A stretch of 64,000 nucleotides of DNA from the NCBI GenBank assembly GCA_005408345.1, contig SEMN01000611.1, forward strand, positions 124,001 to 188,000. The letters are read 5' to 3'. The notes under the pieces were generated by a model. The model saw only the letters and a program-made list of their open reading frames with translations, was not told where the DNA came from and ran no database searches. The position numbers were made by a program, and so were the translations under genes. Source of the stretch: Macquaria australasica. Taxonomy: Eukaryota; Chordata; Actinopteri; Centrarchiformes; Percichthyidae. Within the stretch, counting starts at the first letter, position 1, and every line of letters begins with the position of its first letter. This document shows positions 1 through 10,855 of this stretch, piece by piece.

Positions 1-465
1 TGTGACAGTGGATTTTTAAATGGGTTATTTGTCCTAAGAAGTAGGAAGATTTTCTCAACCTATAAAGGAACTGAATCCTTCAGATTATCTGAATTAATTA
101 TCTCTTCTAATCCCTACCTCTTAACATACTTAGAAGGTTTTTCGAACATAGAATATGTAACAATTTCTTGTGGAATTGGAAACGTCCCCTGATGCGATTG
201 GAAAAGCTCCAACTTCCAGTTGATGGGGGAGGGAGGGTCTAGGGCTGTCTAAGCTGCTGTTTTATCATCATTATTATCATTTTCGGGTGAACCTGGAAAT
301 GTTGTTGGTTCTATATATGAGAGGGCCTTTGTATATGCAAGTCAAAGTGGTTCTCAAAGTGCACACCTGAGAAGTCACTGTGAAGATTCCTGTGGATTCC
401 CTATGAATATTTCACTATTACACAGTTCACTGCACTGTACTTATCCCTATTAGACTTCATGTAGG

Positions 466-600
466 AGGGGCCTCCTGGTGGCCTAGGGGTTCAAGACAAT
501 GACGATATAGTTGCAACTTCCCTGTTTGAGTCCAGCCTGTGACCTTTGTTGCATGTTATCCCTCATCTCTCTCACCTCATTACCTGTCAGCTCTCTACTG
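466..600 (+). repeat. tRNA-derived SINE-like fragment
   Basis: The segment has an A-box-like TGGCCTAGGGGT (about 479-490) and a B-box-like GTTTGAGTCC (524-533) at tRNA-like spacing. It is followed by a tail, CCTTTGTTGCATGTTATCCC, that resembles the body of common fish SINEs. The spacing and tail are seen directly; assignment to a teleost SINE is from memory of the family. The copy is diverged and its ends are not defined. Confidence 0.55.
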
Positions 601-2004
601 TGTATGGGGGCCAGCGTGTGTACTCAGACTTGGGAATGTGGACAAAAATCTCTCAGTGTAAAAAGGATTAGTACAAACATACAGTTATATAACGTGTGGC
701 TTCTGTAGAATGGAACAAGTTACCAAAGAGTATTAGAGACTCAACAAGTGCTTACACTTTGAAATGCAGATGTACCTAAAACAGACTACATGACTGAATA
801 TACACGTTTTTCTATCTGATGTCGTCTTAGTTTTCATGAGTTTTATGTATGGCTGTGTATTTAAATGTAGCTGAATTATTAGTCATTTGTATTCCCAATT
901 TGGCACACTTAAGCTTTCATTTTGTTTCTATTTGTTTGTTTATATTAATTTGAACCATTTATTGATGGTTGTGTGTTTAGGAATCGCTGCTTTGTTTTAT
1001 CTATTTATAAATGATTTCTTTTGGACCTTGCTGTTATCTTTGTATTAATGTTCTATTTGAACTTTTTTTTAATGTGTGGACCCTGGAAAGATTAGCAAGA
1101 AGCTGAAGCTAATAGGGATCCCATAAAAGAAAAAAAATAAATGTGTGGAAGAATCTGAAAATATGTACTCAAAATAATGTTAAACCATATTAATTGATGA
1201 AAGTCTATATCATTTGCTTCAAAAGCTGAAAAAAAAAAACCCCGGAGAATTCAACCACTGCCCAGCAATGTCAAGACTGAAGTGCTTCTGCCTGATGGCA
1301 GGTAGATTCTACAGTTACTGGAGCCAGTTGGAAGTGAGGTGGCACACAGCCTGGCATTACACTGTGTGAGCCTGTTAGCATCGACTCAGGGCAAAGAAAA
1401 TCTTACTTACAGACAGATCCCCTCACAAATTTGCAGATCTCAAGGCATGAGTTTAGCTAAAGTCACATGTAAAAAATTTGACGTGTTTTTTCCACTGGTT
1501 AATAATGGACCATTTATATGTGATTTTTGGGTATCTGCATATTTTCACATTCCTTCACACATGTACAAATGTTATGGTACAATTTTGGCCCCATATCTGT
1601 CTTTGTCTTATGTAGTTCCGTTGTACAATCTAATACTAAATCCAAACACTAAATCAAATGTCTTTAAACGATACCGAACAATAAACTGCAGCATGTTTAT
1701 TAGACTAGAACAGGCTCAGTGCTGAGGGGTGAACATGAGGGAAAATGTGGCTCAGAGTAACATTAGTTCCAGTGTGAGAGAACAAATGGCTGTTCTCCAG
1801 TGAAAAGCTGCCCCCTCACTGTATTCCACTCTTTTTTACCACCTTGTTTACCTACGAGTCCCGTTTAAGGTGAACACTTCTGCAGGTTTTCATGGACAAC
1901 ACAGCATTTCTTTATCCAGAAGAATGAGCGCCTTGTGTCCGCTTGTTGGGGCGAGGCTGACCGGACAGGAAAGCCAGGAGAGAGAGAGGGTACATGTGTT
2001 CAAG

Positions 2005-2005
<1 letters not shown>

Positions 2006-2048
<43 letters not shown>

Positions 2049-2049
2049 G
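2006..2049. repeat. (GT)n microsatellite
   Basis: About 19 GT dinucleotides with a single GC interruption near the 3' end. It lies about 0.2-0.4 kb upstream of the candidate first-exon donor. Confidence 0.95.
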
Positions 2050-2199
2050 AGTAATGCCAAAGGAGAGAGAGAGAGAGTGACAGAGTGAGCATGCGAGTCG
2101 AGAGAGTGAGAGGGAGGGGACCAGCAGCAGCCAGACAGTGTGTGTCAGCAGCCACATGGCTTTAGCCCAGTGTGTGTAATGACAGCGAGAGACAGTGAG

Positions 2200-2216
2200 T
2201 GAGAGACCCTGACGAC

Positions 2217-2252
<36 letters not shown>

Positions 2253-2442
2253 ACAACAAAGAAAGGAGCTTCCTCTTTGGATCCAAGTCAGAGTTTTGTC
2301 TCTTTCTTTGTGTTTTTGGAATTTTGTGACACCAGCAGCAGTTTTACGCTCCCACCCCGTCTTTATGAGCAGCAGCAGTGTGTTTGTTTAGTCCTGTGGT
2401 GTTACCGGACCCTCCCGCCCAACACACACACCACTCCGTCAG
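2200..2442 (+). promoter_or_regulatory. phldb1: Candidate non-coding first exon (5' UTR) of phldb1
   Basis: A segment richer in G+C than its surroundings ends in a near-perfect splice donor, CGTCAG|GTAAAG, with the exon boundary at 2442. It starts with a (GA)n tract (2221-2249) followed by CAG-rich and CCCGCCC-containing sequence typical of a vertebrate 5' UTR. It has no long conserved reading frame. No TATA box is obvious, so the start is arbitrary within roughly 2100-2220. It is the most upstream donor of this quality on the + strand, about 22 kb before the conserved start codon, which fits the long 5' introns of this gene family. It could instead belong to an unrelated non-coding transcript. 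Confidence 0.4.
2221..2249. repeat. (GA)n microsatellite
   Basis: An uninterrupted run of about 14 GA units inside the candidate first exon. GA tracts near transcription starts often bind GAGA-type factors, but no such role is shown here. Confidence 0.95.
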
Positions 2443-2523
2443 GTAAAGTAGAAGCTTCACCCATTTAAGATTAAAGGCTGATTGCTGTTTTCACACTGGC
2501 AGCTTGTTTTCAAAACACTGAGC

Positions 2524-2524
<1 letters not shown>

Positions 2525-2575
<51 letters not shown>

Positions 2576-2578
2576 GTG
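2525..2578. repeat. (TG)n microsatellite
   Basis: About 26 TG units with one CG interruption near the end, just inside the candidate first intron. Confidence 0.95.
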
Positions 2579-3521
2579 GAATCAGTGCAGGTGTCAGACA
2601 GTTGGCAGGTGGGATCATAAAGCTACTGTAACATCTTCATCCCTTTCCTTTTTTGTGGTTAACACCTAAAGTGCAGTCTGGTTTAAAAGCAGTGAAAGAC
2701 TCGCCTTTTTATGACAGTTTGCAAGCGATATTTCTTGCATCATGCCGTAATTCTATTAATTGCCATGCACTCATAATGTAGAAGCTGCTGATAATGTCAG
2801 AAAGAACCACAGTCAACATGACAATTGAACAAAATGTCATAAAATCTCCAAAATAGTTGGTTAAAATGCAACAAAATCTGATTCAGAATAACAATATCTT
2901 CACATTGTTACATTAACTGATGATTCACAAGATTTGAAACTTATTTTAAAGTTATGATATAGTTACAGTATTGACTAATAATGTACTAGAATGGCTTGTA
3001 TGATAGAAATTCTTTACATAAAGTGACATTTGGTTATGTTTTCCAGTGGTTCTTACATTGTTTGATACAGTATGATATCTATGAACACCACTATCAGTGA
3101 CTAGATAAATGATGATATATGAGTTAACTAATGTCGCATTTCCCAAGGTGTTTTCATGACCGTGGGGTTGTACATGGCACTTTTCATGGTTGGGATACCC
3201 ATGGGTTTTGTGTTTTGTGTTTTTATTACGATAATCCAAGAAGGCACTCAGTGAAAAAAAAAGGTTGGTGTCAAACCTAATTAATGACCTGCTGCTATCA
3301 CTGCCTTCATAACAGACCATTCAACAGAAGATTAAGTGTTCATTGTTTTTGTCCTGTGTGGGATCTTGTGGATGTTTCCTTCTCTGGAAGTTGAGTGTGT
3401 CCTTGGCTTATCAGCAGCACAGACACAACTAGTCTAGGCTGAGCTTGTCAGGTGGAGTCTGCTCACTGTAAGGCAGGACTGGTCAGCATGTTGGATCACA
3501 TACAGAGCTGAATAAGTTCAT

Positions 3522-3885
3522 TTTAAAGCTGCGCTAATCGAGATTAGCAATCGATCAAAGGCCCGTGTGTATGTCAAAGGGGTCACCCACAGAGAATTAT
3601 CACCAACCCTGCAGTTCTCCTCGAGTGTTTTAGCTTCTTTCAGCTCAGTATTTGGTTTTATGTTTGGTTTCACTCTCACCACTCTAATATAGCACAAAAC
3701 AGCAGACAGACACAGTTAGTGACTAGCTGATGAACATAGTGGAGCATTCAGCAGCTAAAGAGCCGGATATATTTTTCTCAGGAGTTGTTAGAGATCAAAA
3801 CATAATTAGAAGGAGAGTGAATATTGGACTGACATTCATCCGGTGGACAGAAACACAATTTCAAATAAATTCTGGCTGCTTTAAA
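3522..3885 (+). repeat. Repeat family A (MITE-like), copy 1
   Basis: It begins TTTAAAGCTGCGCTAATC and ends GGCTGCTTTAAA, so the ends are inverted. Internally it shares with the other copies the blocks CAGCAGACAGACACAGTTAG, GAGCATTCAGCAGCTAAAGA and AGGAGAGTGAATATTGGACT. It lacks part of the 3' half seen in the copies at 44958 and 51857. It has no coding capacity, so it is a non-autonomous element. The superfamily is not settled because the ends merge with TTAA/TAA flanks. Confidence 0.7.
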
Positions 3886-6554
3886 TTGTAATTTGTTACA
3901 GAATACCCATCATCTGCTTAGAATAACAGTAAATTCAATTACACAAAATCATTTTATCCAGGTACATTTTATTACTTTTGGTTTACTTTTCCTTTAATGT
4001 GATTTTTTTGCAACACAGCTATCTGTTATTCTCAGTAGTGCGTTCGTGAACAATCCGATTCTTTTAAACGGCTCTTTTGTATGAATGAAGGGAACTGAGT
4101 CGTTTCATCGTTCTGTCCAAATTTGTCTGCCTGCCCTAAATCCACTCCCCTTCAGCCAGTCACAAGAGGTAAACGTGTTTGGAAAAAAGAAATAAGCCAA
4201 ACTCAAAAACGCTGCAGCATTTGGTTGATTTGCACTAAAATCTGTTTTGCAGTTCATTATGCTTTTTTCTAATAGTAAGTGTTACATGAATTGCATTCAA
4301 GGCAAAGCAACTTTACTGACATAACACATTACATACAGAGGGTAAATTCAAAGTAGTACATTCACTGACAAAGCAGAGGGATATGGTGTCACCTTGTGTA
4401 ATGTTTACAATGCAGATCATCGACATTAGGTCTGGCAATACGAGTCTTTTAGTGCTGCTGAACCAGTCCACACATGCAAAAAGAAGTTATACTGGTGGTG
4501 TCTAAGTTTGAATCTGATCCACATCGTATCCTATCATTATAGTTACTGTATATCATCACCTTGTAACCCTCACCCTCTAAGAAAAAAAAACAAAAAACAG
4601 AGCCATAAGATCCGGGTCCCTTCAAAGAACCGTAATTCCCATTACTAATTCTCAAGAGATGTAAAATGACATCCACAAGCAGCAATAATCTCTCCAAGTC
4701 AAGAAATCATTTAACCTGCAACCAGGTGAAATGTGTATTAGCAAAACTAAGTCTAATATCTAACGTTAGCTAACATTAGCCACCATAAGCTACTGGTCAT
4801 ACCAGACTAAGTAAGGCCGTAGCAGCAAACCTCCCTGAGTTAATTTAATTGAGTAAGGGTATGTTTTATTGCTTATGAATTAAACGTTATAGTCTCATAA
4901 TCCAAATCATAATTTTACATTTTGTCAAAAGTGCCCCACAATCAGAATGAAATGTCTTGCAGTTATACAGTTTTAGTGTAATGCCATTAAATATAATCAA
5001 TTACTTTCTCCCTAACCCGGAGTAACCCCTAAGCACAGATAGACAGTGTTGCTGTACCTGGAGGAAAGAAGTTAGAGATGGAGAGGAAAACAGCAAAGCA
5101 TGGGCCTGTGAGAGGCAGCGTTCTCTGAGTCTCTCGGTCTTCCCACCCCCTGAAACACTGGCTGCTTTATAGGCCGAGGGAGAGAGAGACCCACACAGGG
5201 TTTGTTGTTGTTTGAACCTCCTGACCAAAGCAGAGCTGGGCCACATTTTTCGGGCGTCTGGCAGAGAAAACGGCTGTGCAGAGTTCCCAGACTGCAGCAA
5301 CTCTCCAGCTAGTGATAATAAATCCTTTGTTATGTGAGCTCATTCTGTTGAGAGCATAATCAGGCCAGCACAGAGGCACTCTATCTACCCCCCTTCACCC
5401 TCAACCCCACACCCAACATCCATCCCAGTCCCATTCTCTTACTGGCTCTCCTGTGTTGGGTCTTAATGCCTCCTCTGGGTGCTGTGGGTGCTCCACTTCT
5501 GCTGTTAGTGATACTGCTGACCTTGAATGTGATCAGGCAGTCACAATTTGTTCCAGGAGAGTCAGCCTTTTTGGAAATTCACCCCCAGAGGACTATAATA
5601 AGCTTGTAATTTCAGTGCATCATGGCTGCTTAGTGTAAGACCCATGGGAAATGAGTGAATTTATAGAGAAAAAAAATTCAAACAAAATTAGCAAATGCTG
5701 GCAGTCGCTTATGAATTTGGAGTAGGAGTCAGAGCATCATTACATGCATGCAATTTGCATCAGAGCCTCTCAATTACAACATCGGGGTCTGGGTGGTGAT
5801 TATTTATGTGGAGCAGTTTGAGTGGTAATTGACCTCCATGTGTAGACTGGAGTGGCTGTGTACTACTAATTGGTTTGCATCCATTCATTTAACATGACAC
5901 TAATTGACTGTATTCGGCAAACACTGAAGGTATGATGAAGGGTACATCTTTGCAGTGAGCTGCAGAATGAACAATAATTGGCCTGATGGGCGCTCTGTTA
6001 TGAAAGCAAAAAAAAAAAAAAAGTAGTAATATCTCAGATAAAAGAAATCCAATATAGAGGAAACCTTGGGGCATGATCTGCTTTGATGATGCATCCTGTA
6101 ATTAAAAAAAAATACACTAATTGACCTGATGGATTTAATTAATTTTATTTTATTTTTTTATCAACTCTCCCATGAACTGTATGTTGCACACAAGTTACAC
6201 CGATTGGCCTAACTGGGACAATGTAATTAAACACCTCTAGTATAAGTTTCGCATTGCTTTGAAAATATTTCGCAGATGTTCATGGTAGAAGAGGTGCAGT
6301 TAAAGATTTGGCTATAATTTCTATTACTTATAACATTATACTGTATAAACCCCAAGTTAACTGCTAATATCTGGAAACATATCTAAAAGGAAATGAGATG
6401 GGGCAAGAAAACAGACATGTTTTCAAAAAACCCCCAGGTTAGTCAAGTATATTTGGAAGACAAAGTTATCACCCAAACTATCTGTTAAACATTCAGTTTA
6501 CAAACCGACTACCTTGTTCAACCTTGACTTGTACTTGCTGTGGCTGTTGTGGTA

Positions 6555-7470
6555 GCAACGAACCCACAGAATTATCACCAGGCTCAGCAGATCCTCCCAG
6601 CTCTACAGGGAGTTTTAGCATCTTTCAGCTCATTGTTTTGGTTTTACAGCCCACTACTGTTTTGGTTCAGTATCACTGCTCTGATCAGCCTTGTTTTCAG
6701 CAGCAGCAGGAAACAAACCCTGATAAACTCACTGTACACTACCTGCTCAGCACCAAACAGCAGACAGAAACAGTTAGCAACTAGCTGATGAACATGGTAG
6801 AGCATTCACCTGCTAAAGAGCCGGATATTTCCCTCATGAGTGTCAGGGTTAGCCATCTAGGCAGCAGGGAAAGGACCCAAACGCAGACGGGACAGGCAGA
6901 CTGGTGCAGATGAATGGCTTATTTAAGACAAAATAAACTACAAAACGGCAAGACAAGCAGGGACACAAGGAACTCAACATGGAAGTCAGATGAGCAGGAA
7001 AACTGAGACACAGGGAGAGAGAACCAGCAATGAACCAACAAGGAACAAAGGAAAGGGACCGGTATATATAGAAGAAAGACAAACGAGTGAACAAGAAACA
7101 GGTGAGTAACAAGACACAGGTGAACCTAATCAAACTGGCGGGAAAAGAACAATGACAGGAAGTAAATAGCACACAAGACCAGGGATTACAAAATAAAACA
7201 GGAATCAAGACCAAAATACACAGAGTCCATGGTGGATCATGACAATGAGCTGGTGGCGAGCAAAACAGAGCTAAAAGGAGAGTGAATATTGGACTTTCCT
7301 CAGCTTGACACAAACATGACTCCAGAGCTAATGAATGCTAATGTTGCTCTGTGTCTGCTGGATGTGTAAACAGGGCATAGGTAATACTATGTCAGTGTTG
7401 TGTTCATAGCTTTTTGTACTGCCCCCAAGTGGCCAAGAAAAACCCAAAAAACAAAACAAAAGCAGCTTTA
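6555..7470 (+). repeat. Repeat family A, copy 2, interrupted by a solo LTR
   Basis: Family A blocks are present on both sides of the LTR at 6841-7244. Before it are the ACCCACAGAATTATCACCAG and CAGCAGACAGAAACAGTTAG blocks and the GAGCATTCACCTGCTAAAGA block. After it come the GAGCTAAAAGGAGAGTGAAT block, then GCCCCCAAGTGGCCAAG, then the end AGCAGCTTTA. The left end is diverged, so the start is approximate. Confidence 0.7.
6841..7244 (-). mobile_element. Solo LTR of an LTR retrotransposon, family L, copy 1
   Basis: A 404-bp segment begins TGTCA and ends TGACA. It is flanked by a perfect 5-bp target-site duplication, ATGAG (6836-6840 and 7245-7249). TG...CA ends with a 5-bp duplication are the hallmark of LTR retrotransposon insertion. 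On the minus strand a TATATATA element is followed downstream by an A/T-rich polyadenylation-like region, the order expected for an LTR read in that direction. No internal gag/pol sequence is present, so the element is a solo LTR left by LTR-LTR recombination. The 154-codon open frame inside it (6849-7313, minus) is not a recognisable protein. Confidence 0.8.
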
Positions 7471-8182
7471 CGTTTTATTCGTCTCAGCAATAACTGGGTG
7501 AGTACTGTTACCATAACAGATGGACACCATGGCCCAAACTATGAAAATAACACCCAAACTGTAATAAACCAGAATTATCCTTTAAAGTTAAACATCTCCA
7601 AAGTCATGGTTGCGCCACCTCTGGTCAGATTTGGATGATGGACCATGACTGTCCCAGAGAACTGCATCACTAACGGGGGAACAAGTAGTGAGGATGAGCA
7701 CCTCATCAGGACAGCAGAGGTTACTGTAGGTCAGATTAGGGTTACACTCCGTCCTGACATACTGCTCACTCCACTGTGTTATTCACACAAACAGCTGTAC
7801 AGTCTGCTGTCTGCTGCCGCTCCAAAAGCTGCAACATGTACAGCTCATACACACACAAACAGGCAGCCAATCAGAATGCATGTGATCTGCAGACTGGGAT
7901 ATGACCTCTGCAGATTTCTCTCTCCCTTTCTTGTTCCTCAGCCATCATTTCCTCCCTTCATTGTCTTTGTCTTTTATCTGCAGCGTGCCTGCAGGCCAGC
8001 GAGTCATCCCAAAACAAAGACATAATCATTCTCAGACTGCTCACCTCACTTCACCTCGTTCTTTGAAAACCTTTTCCTCTCTCCCGCTCTGATATAAAGA
8101 CTGTCTGAGACATTGTTGGCTTGTAATATAAAGATCTACATCTAACATCTAACAAAATGTAAGGAATAGGCTGCAGTTGTGC

Positions 8183-8209
8183 GCACACACACACACACAC
8201 ACACACACA
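8183..8209. repeat. (CA)n microsatellite
   Basis: About 13 CA units followed by degenerate ACGCACACAA repeats to about 8236. Confidence 0.9.
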
Positions 8210-9095
8210 AACGCACACAAAAACAAGTACACACACGTAAGTGTTTTCCCTGAGGAGTTGCCATGGTAACAAAGGATTTGGCAGAGGCAGCAGTCTGGTA
8301 AAGGATGATCTCATGGTGTTTTGGCTGTTGCTCCTCAATCTTCACCTGGCCTATTTGGACACACACACACAGGCTTTCTCTGTCTGGCTGTTTGGATGGA
8401 AAATCTGTGAGCACACTGATGCACTATGATGTTAACGGGTGTGTCATAAACCAAAAAAGAAACTTCAATGATCCGCACAGGGATATTGTAAAATATAGCA
8501 AGATACACCCAAGACAAAATAGGATACAAATAGCAAAATGTGATAGTGTTTGGCAAATGTGGGGTTCAACAACATATTACTGTAAATAACATCTGAAAAA
8601 ATATATCTTAAAATGAAATACAGTCTTATTTGTGCAGATAAAGTGAAAGCAGCAGGAGATATTGAGACAAATAATAATGAAAATGTGCTAATGTATAAAA
8701 CAAAAAAATCTGTGTAAGTAAGAATTATTAAGAAAAACATCCAACAGAAGAACATGAAGTGAACTTATACATGATATTAACATGACAGAGGGTGGTGAAT
8801 ACAGAGAGCGTGTGTATTCAGTAGTGATATTATGCATGTTTTCCAGAGACTGACCAATACGGAGATATGCAGTAAGTGTTTCCAGAGGCTGTTGAATGTC
8901 CTCACACTGTAATGGGGCTAAATGACAGGACAATACAAAGAGACACAGAGGGCTGTTTGGCTGTCTGCGAGCATGTCTGCTCTTTGGATCAGTTTCCATG
9001 ACTCAAAGGGATATCCCACACTGCCTCCAGCCTCCCCTTCATTTCCCTTCCTTCCCCCGCCTCCACCTCTTCCCTGTCACTCCCTTCTTTCATAG

Positions 9096-9250
9096 TTTAC
9101 CACCAACAACGTTCATTCCTACATACGACTCAGCTGGGTGGATTTTGGAAGTATTATAATATGGACATTGGATGGATTTTAAAGCTTACGTTTGAATGAG
9201 TTGACAGCTGTGAAGGAGAGCATCAAACTGAAGAGAAGAGAGAGAGGAGG
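9096..9250 (+). other. phldb1: Candidate 5' UTR exon of phldb1
   Basis: A long pyrimidine tract (about 9028-9092) ends in TTTCATAG. It is followed by 155 nt that finish in the strong donor GAGGAGG|GTGAGT (boundary 9250). The segment has several in-frame stops and a purine-rich 3' end, typical of a non-coding 5' UTR exon. It sits between the candidate first exon (ending 2442) and the start-codon exon (ending 23324). The evidence is splice-signal quality only. The pyrimidine tract could instead be a promoter element, which would make this a separate first exon. Confidence 0.35.
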
Positions 9251-9539
9251 GTGAGTGACACTGAATGTACAGTATGTGTGTATAGATGAGTGTTTGTATA
9301 TCATGCTGAAGATGAAGCTCCTCCTCCAGGCTGGAGGTAGGAGGGATCTGATATGATATAGTTTAATTTATTTCACATTTATTGTTGAATTGATCAATAC
9401 TGTGCTAGTTGTCTATGAGAAACCTTTAACCCAAATGGATTCTAATGCACACAAACAAGCATGGCTATGTTGTTTATATATTGAGTTTCAGTGGAGGAAT
9501 TTAGTGTTTCAAGGACACTAATGAATGCTGTTTCTGATC

Positions 9540-9846
9540 ATAAAGACTGCACTAATCAATATTGTTATATGAACGCTGGGTCAAATGACTGTGAAATGTG
9601 AAAGGAGTCCTTCAGGAGTTGGTGGAGACCAAAACAAAGCTAAAGGAGAGTGAATCTTGGACTTAGATTCATCAAGTGGGCACAAATACAACTCCAAATG
9701 AATGCTAACGTTGCTGCTTGTCTGCTGGATAGGTAAAAAAGCAACTGTTCGCTAACATGGCTATATTAAATGTATACTGTGACAATATGTCAATGTTGTG
9801 TTTACAGCTTGTTGTAAAAAAAAAAGAACAAAATAATACTGCTTTA
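9540..9846 (+). repeat. Repeat family A, copy 3 (internally deleted)
   Basis: It starts AAAGACTGCACTAATCAATA and ends AATACTGCTTTAAG. The shared blocks GGAGACCAAAACAAAGCTAA and ATATGTCAATGTTGTGTTTA are present. The central section with the CAGCAGACAGACA block is missing compared with the copy at 44958. Confidence 0.65.
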
Positions 9847-10081
9847 AGTTCAGTACAAACAATTTCTGAAAAATGCGTTGTGACTGTAATCTTCCCTCAG
9901 ACACAAAGTTGTGTTGACTTCAGACAAAGGGATCAGGTGGAAAATCAGCACACCGGAGCAGCATCAACTCTGTCCCTTCTGTTTTCTTTCCTATCTGGAC
10001 TCTCCCGTCTCTGCCTGATAATGTGCTGTGAGTGTCCATTAATTTACTCAATATTAGAAATGTAGACAGTACACACTAAGA

Positions 10082-10855
10082 CAGTGGTTCCCAACGCCAA
10101 CCTTTATTTATCCTTTAAAATAAAACAATAGGCACTTTTTCATAGTTCTGAGAACAGTTGGAGGACACCCCCCCGCACTGCAAGGAGTGGGAATGACCGT
10201 AGCTCTTAGACTGCCGTTTGTAGGGACTTTTTTTAGCTCCTAGTAGATACTCTCCGAGCACAAGAGGAACCTTGAGTGACGTAAGTGTACGTTGATTGAT
10301 CAATCACCTGAGCCAATGCAGAACCAGCAAAGGGCATTTTTAAAAACCTATGTAAAACGTTAGCCGTGTAAACAACAGCTCATAACAGTAGCCTTAAAAA
10401 ATAGAACAAAACATGGACACATGGACCGACAGTTGTAACTGTTGTTGTTGTATGTCAGGCAGAAGATCCTAGTGGCGGTGCGAATGCAAGCAGAAAAAAA
10501 GCCCTTGAAGGTATGTAGTTCTCTTCCCAGTGGGCAGGTCTTCTCAGGGAGTCCCCAGAACTTTTTGGTCCGAAAACACCTAATGTCTACATGTGAGGTT
10601 ATGGCTTGAGTATGGACATGACTTGTGAGCTGTTCAGCCAAAGGGTACATTTTTCCATCTTGGATTGTTTCATTTGAAGGATTTGTAGAGGTTGAAGAGG
10701 TGAAAGTGTTTAACATTTCACAAGAAAAAGTCGGAAAAAATTAACAATCTTGTGTAACAGAAAACTCTAATTATCACCTTTAATCACTGGGTGACCCCAC
10801 AGACTTATCATGGGACACCACTGGAGGGTCCTGACCTCTAAGTTAGGAACATCTG
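10082..10855. mobile_element. Non-autonomous hAT-type DNA transposon (MITE)
   Basis: The ends form terminal inverted repeats: CAGTGGTTCCCAAC at the left and, read on the other strand, CAGATGTTCCTAAC at the right. The 774-bp body is bounded by an 8-bp target-site duplication with one mismatch, CACTAAGA (10074-10081) and CACTAAGG (10856-10863). CAGTGGTTC-type ends and 8-bp duplications are diagnostic of the hAT superfamily. No transposase frame is present; the 118-codon minus-strand frame inside has no recognisable domain. The element must have been mobilised in trans. Confidence 0.8.

Larger units (their letters stand above)
1..2190. other. 5' flanking or intergenic DNA, no gene seen
   Basis: I see no exon with coding character here. 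The open frames are short, carry no recognisable domain and have no matching splice sites. The stretch holds one SINE-like fragment (about 466-600) and AT-rich unique sequence up to about 1870. It then becomes richer in G+C and in GA/GT runs towards the candidate first exon. AATAAA-like hexamers occur near 1133, but nothing upstream suggests the 3' end of a neighbouring gene. Confidence 0.5.
2443..9095 (+). other. Probable first 5' UTR intron
   Basis: This runs from the donor at 2443 to the acceptor before 9096 if the two candidate 5' UTR exons are real. It contains a (GT)n microsatellite (2525-2578), two copies of repeat family A (3522-3885 and 6555-7470), a solo LTR (6841-7244) and a CA tract (8183-8209). 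The remainder is AT-rich sequence in which I see no exon. Short open frames such as 5001-5300 on the minus strand have no recognisable domain. Confidence 0.4.

Noticed and set aside
1912..2286. Low-complexity minus-strand frame with poly(Ser-Leu) and poly(Thr-His)
   Set aside because: It is a direct translation of GT and GA microsatellites. The same holds for frames at 22790-23047 and 29509-29770.
6849..7313. 154-codon minus-strand open frame in the solo LTR
   Set aside because: It spans the LTR and part of the adjacent MITE and has no gag, pol or env similarity that I can recognise. It is a chance frame in repeat DNA.
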